From Desulforhopalus vacuolatus (GTDB lineage: Bacteria > Desulfobacterota > Desulfobulbia > Desulfobulbales > Desulfocapsaceae): a stretch of DNA of 64,000 nt. A model generated the notes under the pieces. That model was not told where the DNA came from and did not search any database. It was given only the letters and a program-made list of their open reading frames with translations. The stretch lies in NCBI RefSeq assembly GCF_016918505.1, contig NZ_JAFFPZ010000004.1:124001-188000 (forward strand), in the 5' to 3' direction. A program made the translations under genes and the position numbers. Shown piece by piece: positions 8,053-16,333 of the stretch. Every line of letters begins with the position of its first letter. Within the stretch, counting starts at the first letter, position 1.

Positions 8053-9558
8053 ATGACCACAGAAATTCTCATCAACGCCGCAGACTACGAGGTGCGTCTT
8101 GCCCTTGTAGAAGACGGCAACCTCGCTGAATTCCACATGCAGCGGCCTACAGAGCGCGGAATTATGGGTAATGTCTACAAGGGCCGCGTCGTGCGCGTGC
8201 TCCCTGGCATGCAGGCGTCCTTTGTCGATATAGGCATTGAACGTACTGGATTTCTCTATGTCGATGATGTCTGCGTTGCCTTCAACTCCGACGAATTCGC
8301 CCCCTGCGTCACCGACTGCGCCAGCACCAGCGTACGCGAAAAGCCTCTGCGCATAGAGGACCTGCTCACCCAGGGCCAGGAAATTCTTGTGCAGGTGAGC
8401 AAGGACCCCATCGGCACCAAGGGAGCCCGTCTTACCTGTCATGTCAGCCTGCCCTGCCGCAGCCTGGTCTTCCTGCCTCAAACCAGCCACATCGGTGTCT
8501 CACGCAAGATTGAGGGGGAGACTGTCCGGGAGGAAATCAAGAACAGAATTGAAGCTATTCGTCCCGCAGGAACCGGCTTTATTGCACGTACTCTTGCGGA
8601 GTTCGCCTCCAATGAAGAACTTGAAGCCGACATGGAATACCTGTTGCTCTCCTGGCAGGAAATACTCGACAAAGCCCATAAACAAACGGCCCCCTCGCTG
8701 CTCCACAAAGATATCGATATTATTCTCCGTTCCGTCCGCGACTACTTCACCAGTGGTGTAGACAGACTGCTTATTGATGACCGTACAGCGTGGCTGGCAC
8801 TGCTTGAACATGTGGAGACTTTTGCTCCCAAACTGCGCGACCGCATCCAGCTCTACACCGATCCGGTGCCACTGTTTGAAGCACACAACATTGAGGTGGA
8901 GATATCCCGTGCCATTGATAAAAAGGTGTGGCTGCGTTCCGGTGGATATATCATCATTGAATCGACTGAAGCGTTGACCGTTATTGACGTGAACACCGGC
9001 AGGTTTGTTGGCAAAAATGACTTCAACGATACTATTTTGAGAACCAATATGGAGGCCGCGACTGAAATCGCCTGGCAGCTCCGACTCCGCAATATCGGTG
9101 GTATTGTCATCATCGATTTTATTGATATGGAAAGTGCAGAGCACCGTGAGGCACTCTTTGCCACCTTCCAGGATGCGGTTAAAAACGATAAGAGCAAAAT
9201 CAACATTCTCAAACTCTCGGAGTTCGGCCTTATACAGATGACCCGCAAACGGAGCAGTGAAAACCTTCACCAGCTCATGTGCGAGCCCTGTCAATACTGT
9301 AATGGCGAAGGAATGCTGAAATCACGGAGAACCATCTGTTACGAAATCTTTCGTCAGCTCAAACGCGAGAGCGAAAATCATCTGGGAAAGCAGGCAGAAC
9401 TGCGGGTTCACCCCGATATTGCAAAACTTCTTTCTACAAATGAAGCAAAAAATTTTGCAGGGGTGGAACAACAGATAGACCGAAAGGTTGAGATTATCCC
9501 AACGGATGATCTGCATCTTGAAAACTACACTATTAACTGGTCGAAGTCCTCGACCTGA
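8053..9558 (+). CDS. rng: Ribonuclease G (RNase E/G family)
   Basis: A 501-residue endoribonuclease acting on AU-rich single-stranded RNA and rRNA precursors. It has an S1-like insertion (GNVYKGRVVRVLPGMQASFVDIG-type, from about residue 37). The catalytic core includes DVNTG and IIDFIDM, which hold the metal-binding aspartates, and a Zn-link region CEPCQYCNGEG. The length fits RNase G (about 490) and there is no RNase E scaffold tail. The ATG at 8053 is preceded only by a weak GGG. It is followed after 77 bp by the M23 peptidase gene, likely co-transcribed. Confidence 0.95.
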   Translation: MTTEILINAADYEVRLALVEDGNLAEFHMQRPTERGIMGNVYKGRVVRVLPGMQASFVDIGIERTGFLYVDDVCVAFNSDEFAPCVTDCASTSVREKPLRIEDLLTQGQEILVQVSKDPIGTKGARLTCHVSLPCRSLVFLPQTSHIGVSRKIEGETVREEIKNRIEAIRPAGTGFIARTLAEFASNEELEADMEYLLLSWQEILDKAHKQTAPSLLHKDIDIILRSVRDYFTSGVDRLLIDDRTAWLALLEHVETFAPKLRDRIQLYTDPVPLFEAHNIEVEISRAIDKKVWLRSGGYIIIESTEALTVIDVNTGRFVGKNDFNDTILRTNMEAATEIAWQLRLRNIGGIVIIDFIDMESAEHREALFATFQDAVKNDKSKINILKLSEFGLIQMTRKRSSENLHQLMCEPCQYCNGEGMLKSRRTICYEIFRQLKRESENHLGKQAELRVHPDIAKLLSTNEAKNFAGVEQQIDRKVEIIPTDDLHLENYTINWSKSST

Positions 9559-9635
9559 TCTCAGGAAATTCTGGCAGAGCGACGACGAATTCGCCCTGTC
9601 AAAAATGCCCGCAAATCTTTAACGACTCTGGAATT

Positions 9636-11039
9636 ATGCGTAGAAAATATTCAACTCGATTTGGAACCCAGCGCCGAAAAGGAGGAATTCTTCTGCCTCT
9701 GCTCATTCTGCTCACCGTCGCAGGCGGAATTGCCTGGTTTCTTTTTTTTGAGACCGAAAGTCCTGATGCCAAACTCTCTGTAAAAAGCAAATATCTCGGC
9801 ACGGATTCCACCATTTCTATCGATGTCGTTGATAATGAGAGCGGAGTAAAAAGCGTTGAACTCAAGGCCTTTCAAGGCGACAGCGAACAAGTTCTCTACA
9901 ATAAAGAATATCCACGTACCGGGTATCACAACCCTGTCGGACCGAGGGAACACGCTGTACGTTTTCAGGTGGACAGTAAAAAACTTGGCTTCAACGAAGG
10001 TCCGGTTACTCTGCAGCTCACGGTACTTGATTTTTCCCTGAACGGCTGGTTTCAGGGCAATCAGACGGTCGTTACCAGAGACCTTATCATTGACACCGAG
10101 GCCCCGAAAATTCAGATTCTGCATGTAGAAAACTCCATCTCTCCTGGTCAGAGTGGTATCGCAGTCTTCAAGGTATCCGATCTTGAAAGTACCTCGGGAG
10201 TGCAGTTGAACGATAATTTCTTCACAGCGTATCCGGTAACCAAAAATTCCAAAGATACCTTCATCACCTATTTCGCCCTGCCCTATAACGCGGTTAACAT
10301 TCGGGAAATGAGTATTACCACCACTGACCTTGCCGGGAATACGACCCGGGTACCCTTTGCAACCAGATTCAAGGCTGTGAGCAAGCAGAAGGATACCATC
10401 AATATCTCCGACAGCTTCCTGAATCGTAAAATCCCCGAGTTTCAGCAGTATTATCCGGAGATGGAGGGCAGTTACCTCGATCGTTATATCTATATCAACA
10501 ACACTATCCGCAAGCAGAATGCCAGGAAAATCAAAGAGATCTGTACCATGCCGGTTCCGGACAAGCTCTGGACAGGAGATTTTCTGCGCATGCACGGTAC
10601 CAATAAAGCAAACTTCGCAGATTATCGCTCCTATGTCTATGACAAGCAAGTCATTGACCATCAGGTTCACCTCGGTATTGATATTGCCTCAGTAAAACGT
10701 GATAATGTCAAAGCTGCCAACACCGGCAGGGTGAAATGGGCTGATTACCTTGGAATTTATGGCTATATGGTTATACTTGACCATGGCCAGGGAGTGTACA
10801 GTCTCTACTCACACCTCAGTCAGATCAACGTTCGCCCTGGGGACACTCTTCAGAAAGGAACGCTGATCGGTCTCACTGGAGCCACCGGCATGGCCGGGGG
10901 CGACCACCTTCACTTCTCCATGCTGATAAATGGAATTTTCGTCAACCCGCGGGAATGGTGGGATAAAAACTGGGTGGAAAATAATGTTGAGGGACCGCTG
11001 AGAGAACTGCGTTTCATTCCCGCCAGGACAGAAAAGTAA
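9636..11039 (+). CDS. M23-family (LytM/NlpD-type) metallopeptidase, membrane anchored
   Basis: A 467-residue envelope protein. A short basic N-terminus is followed by one membrane segment (GILLPLLILLTVAGGIAWFL, residues about 15-34). A long beta-rich region and a C-terminal LytM domain follow. The zinc ligands HxxxD (HLGIDIAS) and HLH (GDHLHFSM) are intact, so it should be an active endopeptidase on peptidoglycan cross-links. The segment IIDTEAPKIQIL resembles Ig-like or cadherin-like repeats. It is probably periplasmic and involved in cell-wall remodelling. The stop codon lies a few bases from an R4 repeat remnant. Confidence 0.9.
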   Translation: MRRKYSTRFGTQRRKGGILLPLLILLTVAGGIAWFLFFETESPDAKLSVKSKYLGTDSTISIDVVDNESGVKSVELKAFQGDSEQVLYNKEYPRTGYHNPVGPREHAVRFQVDSKKLGFNEGPVTLQLTVLDFSLNGWFQGNQTVVTRDLIIDTEAPKIQILHVENSISPGQSGIAVFKVSDLESTSGVQLNDNFFTAYPVTKNSKDTFITYFALPYNAVNIREMSITTTDLAGNTTRVPFATRFKAVSKQKDTINISDSFLNRKIPEFQQYYPEMEGSYLDRYIYINNTIRKQNARKIKEICTMPVPDKLWTGDFLRMHGTNKANFADYRSYVYDKQVIDHQVHLGIDIASVKRDNVKAANTGRVKWADYLGIYGYMVILDHGQGVYSLYSHLSQINVRPGDTLQKGTLIGLTGATGMAGGDHLHFSMLINGIFVNPREWWDKNWVENNVEGPLRELRFIPARTEK

Positions 11040-11042
11040 CAG

Positions 11043-11082
11043 GGCGCCTTGAAACACCCTGTATTTCGTCCATTAAGGGACC
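11043..11082. repeat. R4 MITE remnant after the M23 peptidase gene
   Basis: An inverted partial copy (GCCTTGAAACA then TGTATTTCGTCC), beginning within a few bases of the peptidase stop codon. It matches the right end of the complete R4 elements at 5123 and 22184. Confidence 0.55.
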
Positions 11083-11093
11083 CAATAAACGGA

Positions 11094-11123
11094 AAAGGTT
11101 ACGCTTTCCAGCGTAACCTTTTG
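11094..11123. terminator. Bidirectional hairpin terminator
   Basis: A perfect 12-bp inverted repeat (AAAAGGTTACGC, loop TTTCCA, GCGTAACCTTTT) sits midway between two convergent genes, the M23 peptidase and the zinc-ribbon protein. The A and T ends serve as U-tracts in both directions. Confidence 0.8.
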
Positions 11124-11151
11124 CATGCCTGTAAAAATCTTCTCCGGGTTC

Positions 11152-11325
11152 TCAGGTGAAGTCCTCAAAATCGTAATCAGGTTTGCCGCAGATAACACAA
11201 CGCAATTCGAGATCATCACGATCAAAAATATACTTCCAGCCCCGCTTTTCCAGTTCTTCCTTCTGTTCTTTGGCGCAGTTGACACACACCCACTTGTCTC
11301 CCTCTTCAGTTTCATACAAATGCAT
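11152..11325 (-). CDS. Small zinc-ribbon protein of 57 residues
   Basis: Read directly from the minus strand. ATG at 11325 is preceded at a good distance by AAGGAGG; the stop is TGA at 11152. The product begins MHLYETEEGDKWVCVNCAK and contains two cysteine pairs, CVNC at 14-17 and CVIC at 43-46, separated by a helix rich in Lys and Glu. This is the layout of a treble-clef or rubredoxin-like zinc ribbon. The tail is acidic (DYDFEDFT). It has strong RBS and terminator signals, so it looks genuinely expressed. I do not recognise a named family and assign no function beyond probable metal binding. Confidence 0.75.
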   Translation of the reverse strand: MHLYETEEGDKWVCVNCAKEQKEELEKRGWKYIFDRDDLELRCVICGKPDYDFEDFT

Positions 11326-11551
11326 TGTTCCTCCTTCAGCGTATGGTATTGTTAGATATATTCACAGGGTTGTGAAAAACCCCATTGTTTAGAACATGAT
11401 ACACTTTTTCAATAAAAAACTGTAAAATAACAAACGTGCTGTATGGGCTTGATATCCTCTTTCCCAAAATTTACAGAGCCCCCGAAGAGGGCTTCATACA
11501 CTGTCAATCCGCTGATATTAATGCTCCCTGCGAGATATCCTGGATACCCGA

Positions 11552-13000
11552 ATGCCAAATATCCCCAAACTTCTCTACGCCTATCTTGCCAGAGAGATGC
11601 TGGCCCCATTTTTTGCAAGTTTCATTATCATGAACTGCGTCTTTTTTCTGGTCAAATTCATTCCCTTTCTCAACTTTGTCCTTGATCTCAACATCTCTTT
11701 TGGAGACTTTATCCGTCTCTTCTCCTATCTCTTCCCCAACATATTTCTTTATACCATCCCAATGGCGGCCATGCTCGGGGTGACGATAGGTTTTGCACGA
11801 CTTTCAAGCGATACAGAAATTCTCGCCCTTAAGGCAAGCGGGGTCAGCATGTATCAGATCATCCCGCCGGTACTGCTTGTTACCGCAATAATCGCTCTCC
11901 TCACAAGTTACTTCTCCATTAAGCTCATTCCCCTGAGTGAAATGGCGATGAAACAACTCACCTATACGCTGATGAAGGAGAAAATCACCAAGGGGATAAA
12001 ACCCCAGACATTCACCGAGGCCCTCGGAGATGTAGTAGTCTATGTTGATGGCATCGATAAAAATACAGACCAGTGGGACAAGGTGTGGGTTTCCGACATG
12101 CGGCACGTTCGCCTGCCCACCGTCACCATGGCCACCAGCGGCAATATGACCTCCAACATTAATGACATGAATGTCTCCATTAATCTAAACAACGGCAGTC
12201 TGCACCGCTCCGAGCAGATGAATGCACAGATTGTGGAGTTCAAACACTACCAGATCAATATCCCACTGAACTCGCCGAACAGCAAGGCAACACAAACCAA
12301 ACAGAAGAATATTCTCGGGATGTCAGAGCTTCTTGCAGCATGGAGGACGGCCCCTGTTGACAATGATCATAACCTCAAAGAAAAGCGAAAGTTATTCATT
12401 GAGTTTAATAAACGCCTTGTACTGCCAGCTGGCTGTCTGCTCATTAGTCTACTTGGACTTCCTCTCGGACTGCAGGCAAAACCGGGGAAAAAAGCTGTGG
12501 GAATTCAAGCAGGTCTGGCGATTTTCGTTATCTATTATATCCTTTTCTCTACGGGGCGTTCTCTTGCTGAGGAAGGGACACTGCCAGTGATTATTGCCAT
12601 GTGGGCACCAAATACCTTTTTCTTCCTGCTCACCGTTTTCTGGATCTACCGGGTAGCAGCTGAGAAATCACTGGTGCCGATGCCGGTCTCCAACCTGTAT
12701 TTTGCACTCAAACAATTCGAGATCCATTGCATGGAGGAAATTCGCTATCGTTTTTTCCCGCACTCGGACCCGGAATCGGCAAAAGAGGCTGAGAAGCAGA
12801 GAAAACTGCGGAAAATTCGAAACCGCGATCTGGTATCCGGAAATCCGAAGACCAAAGAATTTCACTATATTACGTGCAAACATTTTCTCGATGATGACTG
12901 CACACTGAAGTTCAAAGATCATAAAGTTGCCAGACGTTCTGGTTTCAGCCCCTGTCCCAAATGCAGGGAACTTGAGAAACAGAAAAAAACAAAATCCTGA
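11552..13000 (+). CDS. lptF: LptF/LptG-family LPS export permease with Ada-like cysteine tail
   Basis: A 482-residue YjgP/YjgQ-family permease, partner of LptB in the ABC transporter that extracts lipopolysaccharide from the inner membrane. The N-terminal half has membrane segments around IMNCVFFLVKFIPFLNFVL and the jellyroll periplasmic domain. Three C-terminal membrane segments follow, beginning at LVLPAGCLLISLLGLPLGL. Family members end near residue 370. About 110 extra residues follow, ending with H438, C442, C450, C468 and C471 in an arrangement like the metal-binding domain of Ada (CKHFL...SGFSPCPKC). That tail would be cytoplasmic. LptF versus LptG is not certain. Confidence 0.85.
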   Translation: MPNIPKLLYAYLAREMLAPFFASFIIMNCVFFLVKFIPFLNFVLDLNISFGDFIRLFSYLFPNIFLYTIPMAAMLGVTIGFARLSSDTEILALKASGVSMYQIIPPVLLVTAIIALLTSYFSIKLIPLSEMAMKQLTYTLMKEKITKGIKPQTFTEALGDVVVYVDGIDKNTDQWDKVWVSDMRHVRLPTVTMATSGNMTSNINDMNVSINLNNGSLHRSEQMNAQIVEFKHYQINIPLNSPNSKATQTKQKNILGMSELLAAWRTAPVDNDHNLKEKRKLFIEFNKRLVLPAGCLLISLLGLPLGLQAKPGKKAVGIQAGLAIFVIYYILFSTGRSLAEEGTLPVIIAMWAPNTFFFLLTVFWIYRVAAEKSLVPMPVSNLYFALKQFEIHCMEEIRYRFFPHSDPESAKEAEKQRKLRKIRNRDLVSGNPKTKEFHYITCKHFLDDDCTLKFKDHKVARRSGFSPCPKCRELEKQKKTKS

Positions 13001-13034
13001 AAAGACCTCCGGGATACAAAAGAAAGGAGAAAAA

Positions 13035-14663
13035 ATGAAATTATCTTTAGTCAGTGAAATGCGTGAACTTGAACGTATAACCATGGAAGATTATGGTATT
13101 CCCTCCCTGATTCTAATGGAAAATGCAGGCCTTGGAACAGTCTCCATGGCAGAAAAAATGCTCGGGTCCTGCAAAGACTGTTTCTGTCCAATCTTTATCG
13201 GCCCCGGCAACAACGGCGGAGACGGTCTGGTCATAGGGCGTCAGCTGCATCAGCGTGGCTGCCAGCCTCTTTTCTTCTTTCTGCAGCCCCTCGAAAAATT
13301 CAAGGGTGATGCCCTGGAAAACCTCAAGATCGTTGAAAAGATGCACCTGCCCTTCCACATTATCGACAACACAGAGCAGGTAGGTACCATTCAAGAGATC
13401 ATCAGGCAGTATGAGTCAGGCGACCTTCGCTGCTATGCCGTTATTGATGCCATCTTCGGGATCGGTCTCATGCGGGATATCGAGGGGTATATTGCTGACA
13501 TCATCAGATGCATAAACTCGCTGAAACTGCGCGGGCCGGCACCTGTCATTGCTGTTGATACTCCGTCCGGGCTTGATACTGATACCGGCAAGATTCGCGG
13601 AGTCTCAGTGCGGGCGGATTATACCGCGACCTATGGCTGTGCCAAACCGGGGCACGTTCTCTTTGGCAACAATGCCTGGACCGGTCATCTCGAAGTCATT
13701 GATGTCTGTATTCCCCGGGAAGTCGTATCTCACGTCAAAATCAATACGGAACTGGCGGACATGGAGGTACTGAAAGAAAATTGCACCCGACTGCGTCGCC
13801 AGAGTGCATCCCACAAGGGAACCAACGGGCACACCTTTATTCTGGCTGGCAGCACAGGTTCCACGGGAGCTGCTGTCCTTGCCGGACGCGGTGCCCTGCG
13901 TGCAGGGACCGGATTACTGACTCTGGGCTCCATTGCCGAAAACAACATGATTCTGCAATCTGCTGTCCCTGAAGCCATGACCATGCTCCTGCATGGGAAT
14001 CCCTCTCATCTCAGTATCAAAGACTGGCCGCAGATCAAAGAAAACCTTGACCGCTTTTCCTGCATAGTCACAGGCCCCGGAGCAGGTCAGCATGCCGATA
14101 CCGCTGAACTGGTTCTGAAAATCTATCACGAAGCACACCTGCCGGTAGTGATTGATGCGGATGCTCTCAATATTCTTGCTGCCCACCGCAAAGTGCTGGG
14201 CACGCCGTCCGGTCCCCGCATCTTTACGCCACACCCCGGTGAAATGGGACGTCTTCTCGGGAAATCAACTGCGGAGATCGTCCAGGATCCGCTCGGTGCT
14301 GCAAAACAGGGATGTCTTCTTTTTCAGAATGACGAATATGAAACCGTCATGCTGCTTAAAGGAAGCGGAACCATCGTTTGTAACAGTGAGGGGCGCTGCT
14401 TCATAAACACTACGGGAAATCCTGGTATGGGCACCGGCGGCATGGGAGACGTCCTCAGCGGCATTATCGGCGCATTTATCTCTCAGGGAATGGACCCCTT
14501 TCCGGCAACGACTACAGCAGCGTATTTGCACGGTAAAGCGGCAGATATTCTCTTTGAGCAGAAGGGTCCGGGGTTTTATGCATCAGAAGTCACTGACAAA
14601 CTGCCGGAAGCGAGACACACTCTTCTGCAGCATCTCTATGGAACAGATGTACTGGTATCTTAA
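13035..14663 (+). CDS. nnr: Bifunctional NAD(P)H-hydrate epimerase/dehydratase
   Basis: A 542-residue fusion that repairs hydrated NADH and NADPH. The N-terminal epimerase (YjeF_N, about 1-215) shows GPGNNGGDG and AVDTPSGLD. The C-terminal ADP-dependent dehydratase (about 235-540) shows VTGPGAGQ, VIDADALNIL, TPHPGEMGRLLG, LKGSGTIV and the anion hole GTGGMGDVLSG. I start at the ATG at 13035, which has an AAAGGAGA RBS 34 bp after lptF; in-frame codons upstream overlap lptF. A repeat island starts at its stop codon. Confidence 0.95.
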   Translation: MKLSLVSEMRELERITMEDYGIPSLILMENAGLGTVSMAEKMLGSCKDCFCPIFIGPGNNGGDGLVIGRQLHQRGCQPLFFFLQPLEKFKGDALENLKIVEKMHLPFHIIDNTEQVGTIQEIIRQYESGDLRCYAVIDAIFGIGLMRDIEGYIADIIRCINSLKLRGPAPVIAVDTPSGLDTDTGKIRGVSVRADYTATYGCAKPGHVLFGNNAWTGHLEVIDVCIPREVVSHVKINTELADMEVLKENCTRLRRQSASHKGTNGHTFILAGSTGSTGAAVLAGRGALRAGTGLLTLGSIAENNMILQSAVPEAMTMLLHGNPSHLSIKDWPQIKENLDRFSCIVTGPGAGQHADTAELVLKIYHEAHLPVVIDADALNILAAHRKVLGTPSGPRIFTPHPGEMGRLLGKSTAEIVQDPLGAAKQGCLLFQNDEYETVMLLKGSGTIVCNSEGRCFINTTGNPGMGTGGMGDVLSGIIGAFISQGMDPFPATTTAAYLHGKAADILFEQKGPGFYASEVTDKLPEARHTLLQHLYGTDVLVS

Positions 14664-15273
14664 TAATTCGTGTTTATCCGTGTCCATTCGTTGTTCCTTC
14701 TGCAGTTTGTAACCACGAATGGACACGAATTTTCACGAACAGGAACAACACAGTAAACGAAAACGTTTGTATCCGAAGTTAAGCCGTACAGTGTACCAGG
14801 ATTATTATGAATAAGATTGGCTACCACGGAAAACACGGAAGGACACGGAAAACATCAATTATCTTAAAGTAACAAATTTAAAACCAGGATATTAATCAAC
14901 TTTGGTAGTCATCCGAAAGTCGATATTGAGTATTTTGCGCTCTAATACCATTTACATTTTGTATTAACCAGAGAACGCAATAAAGAGAGAACAACAGCAA
15001 TTCTCTCTTTAATTTTAAAATCTTTTTTAAATTTTTTTGCCTTTATTCGCATGATTAGAGCTTTTATTCGTTGGCAAAAAGTTTTTCGCTGTTCCGTCTT
15101 TTGCTTTTCCCTGTCTCCCGTCTCCTTTCTCCTTTCTCCTGTTTCCCGTTCCCCTGCCTTTACATTCGCCAATAGAAAGTGAAAATGGCATTGAGTAATA
15201 CCATTTCTATTTTGTATTGATTCATCACCATTGATGGAAAATCGGCACGGCAGTGGTTTTCCACAATGTTGTT

Positions 15274-15301
15274 GTGTAGACAAGGCATGCCTTGTCTCTA
15301 C
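15274..15301. repeat. REP-like palindrome (R3), copy 2
   Basis: The same 28-bp palindrome as at 23-50, centred on AGACAAGGCATGCCTTGTCT. The left flank contains a TTCATCACCATTGATGGAAA-type segment also found, diverged, beside copies 1 and 4. Confidence 0.85.
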
Positions 15302-15443
15302 GGTGGCGGCAATCAGCGAAATGGCAACCATCACCGATAACCCGTGAAACAATACATGCCATATCATTACCACGGGGTGATAACGGTGACATTACACATC
15401 CCTGGTGAAAAATCGCTACAACAGTGATTCCAGCAATGTTTTT

Positions 15444-15471
15444 GTAGAGACAAGGCATGCCTTGTCTACAC
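15444..15471. repeat. REP-like palindrome (R3), copy 3
   Basis: Opposite orientation to copy 2, 143 bp away. It is followed by GTGACGGGAAACGTAACGAT, shared almost exactly with the copy at 41558. Two inverted palindromes in one gap resemble the paired REP (BIME) organisation. Confidence 0.85.
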
Positions 15472-15640
15472 TGTGACGGGAAACGTAACGATAACAGTGG
15501 AATTACACAACCATTGGTGGGCTAAACTGGTAGTAATTCCCGGAATTATTAAGAGCAGGTATAACCGCGATTGAGCCCCCAAATGAGGCATAACTTAATA
15601 GGAATGGTATAAGGTCACAACTTAAGAGGAATAGTATGAT

Positions 15641-16333
15641 TTACCATTGAACAGGAGCAATACCGTTCTGCAGCAGGGCGGCATTGCACTTCACAAAGAT
15701 GTCAGAGCCAAGAAATCCGCGATAGGCCGAGAGGGGGGATGGATGAGATGTCGTGAGAATTGTATGAATGGAGGGATCTATCAGTCGCGCCTTCTTTTGC
15801 GCAAAACCACCCCAGAGAAGAAAGACAACAGGATGCTTTTTTTGTGAAATGATGGAGATTAATTCATCCGTAAGAGCAAGCCAGCCGAGCTTTCTGTGGG
15901 AGTTCGGCTTTTTCTTTTCTACAGTAAGGGTGGCATTGAGCAGCAGCACACCCTGCTCTGCCCAGCGACTGAGATCACTTGAGAAAGAGTTTTTTCGTTC
16001 GTCGTAAAGAGAGCGGTTTATCTCTTTAAAAATATTACGCAGGGAAGGTGGTACAGGAAAACCGTTACGGACGGAGAAAGCCAGTCCGTGGGCCGCACAA
16101 CCGAGTCCCGGATATTCGTTGAAATAAGGATCCTGCCCGAGAATAACGACTTTCACTGTAGAAAGCGGTGTAAGGCGCAGAGCATTAAAGACATCATCAC
16201 GAAGAGGAAAAACAGGATGTAATGCAGTCTGCTTATACGCCTCATCAAGCAGTCGCAGATGTTCCCCGCTGTGCATCATCGGTGAAGCTTCCACCCACTC
16301 AGCAAGCCCATCCGCAGAAGAGAACTTTTTCAT
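15641..16333 (-). CDS. ung: Uracil-DNA glycosylase, family 1
   Basis: A 230-residue base-excision repair enzyme. The catalytic water-activating motif is GQDPY, the C-terminal minor-groove loop is HPSPLS, and the LLLNATLTVE strand is conserved. Motif A departs from the usual GQDPYHGPGQAHGLAFSV: here GQDPYF is followed by a longer loop before AAHGLAFSV. The conserved His is therefore Phe and a few residues are inserted. The start overlaps the stop of the upstream CheB-like gene as ATGA, so translation is coupled. It is the last gene of the long minus-strand operon. Confidence 0.93.
   Translation of the reverse strand: MKKFSSADGLAEWVEASPMMHSGEHLRLLDEAYKQTALHPVFPLRDDVFNALRLTPLSTVKVVILGQDPYFNEYPGLGCAAHGLAFSVRNGFPVPPSLRNIFKEINRSLYDERKNSFSSDLSRWAEQGVLLLNATLTVEKKKPNSHRKLGWLALTDELISIISQKKHPVVFLLWGGFAQKKARLIDPSIHTILTTSHPSPLSAYRGFLGSDIFVKCNAALLQNGIAPVQW

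Larger units (their letters stand above)
14664..15640. repeat. Large composite repeat island between nnr and ung
   Basis: A convergent gap of 977 bp with no credible gene. In order it holds: R2 with its left inverted arm (about 14661-14870, TTCGTGTTTATCCGTGTCC then ACGAATGGACACGAATTTTC, ending in short ACGGAAAACACGG repeats); the outer repeat ACCATTTACATTTTGTA (near 14946); an AAAGAGAGAA/TTCTCTCTTT hairpin (about 14984-15012); R1 (about 15071-15165); two palindromes (15274 and 15444) with their flanks; and two direct copies of the edge repeat CAACTTAATAGGAATGGTAT-type (15583-15604 and 15616-15637). The second edge repeat ends three bases from the ung stop codon. Confidence 0.8.

Noticed and set aside
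14664-15640. CRISPR array in the repeat-rich gap
   Set aside because: Repeats are of different families, irregularly spaced and in both orientations; there is no uniform repeat-spacer period and no cas gene.
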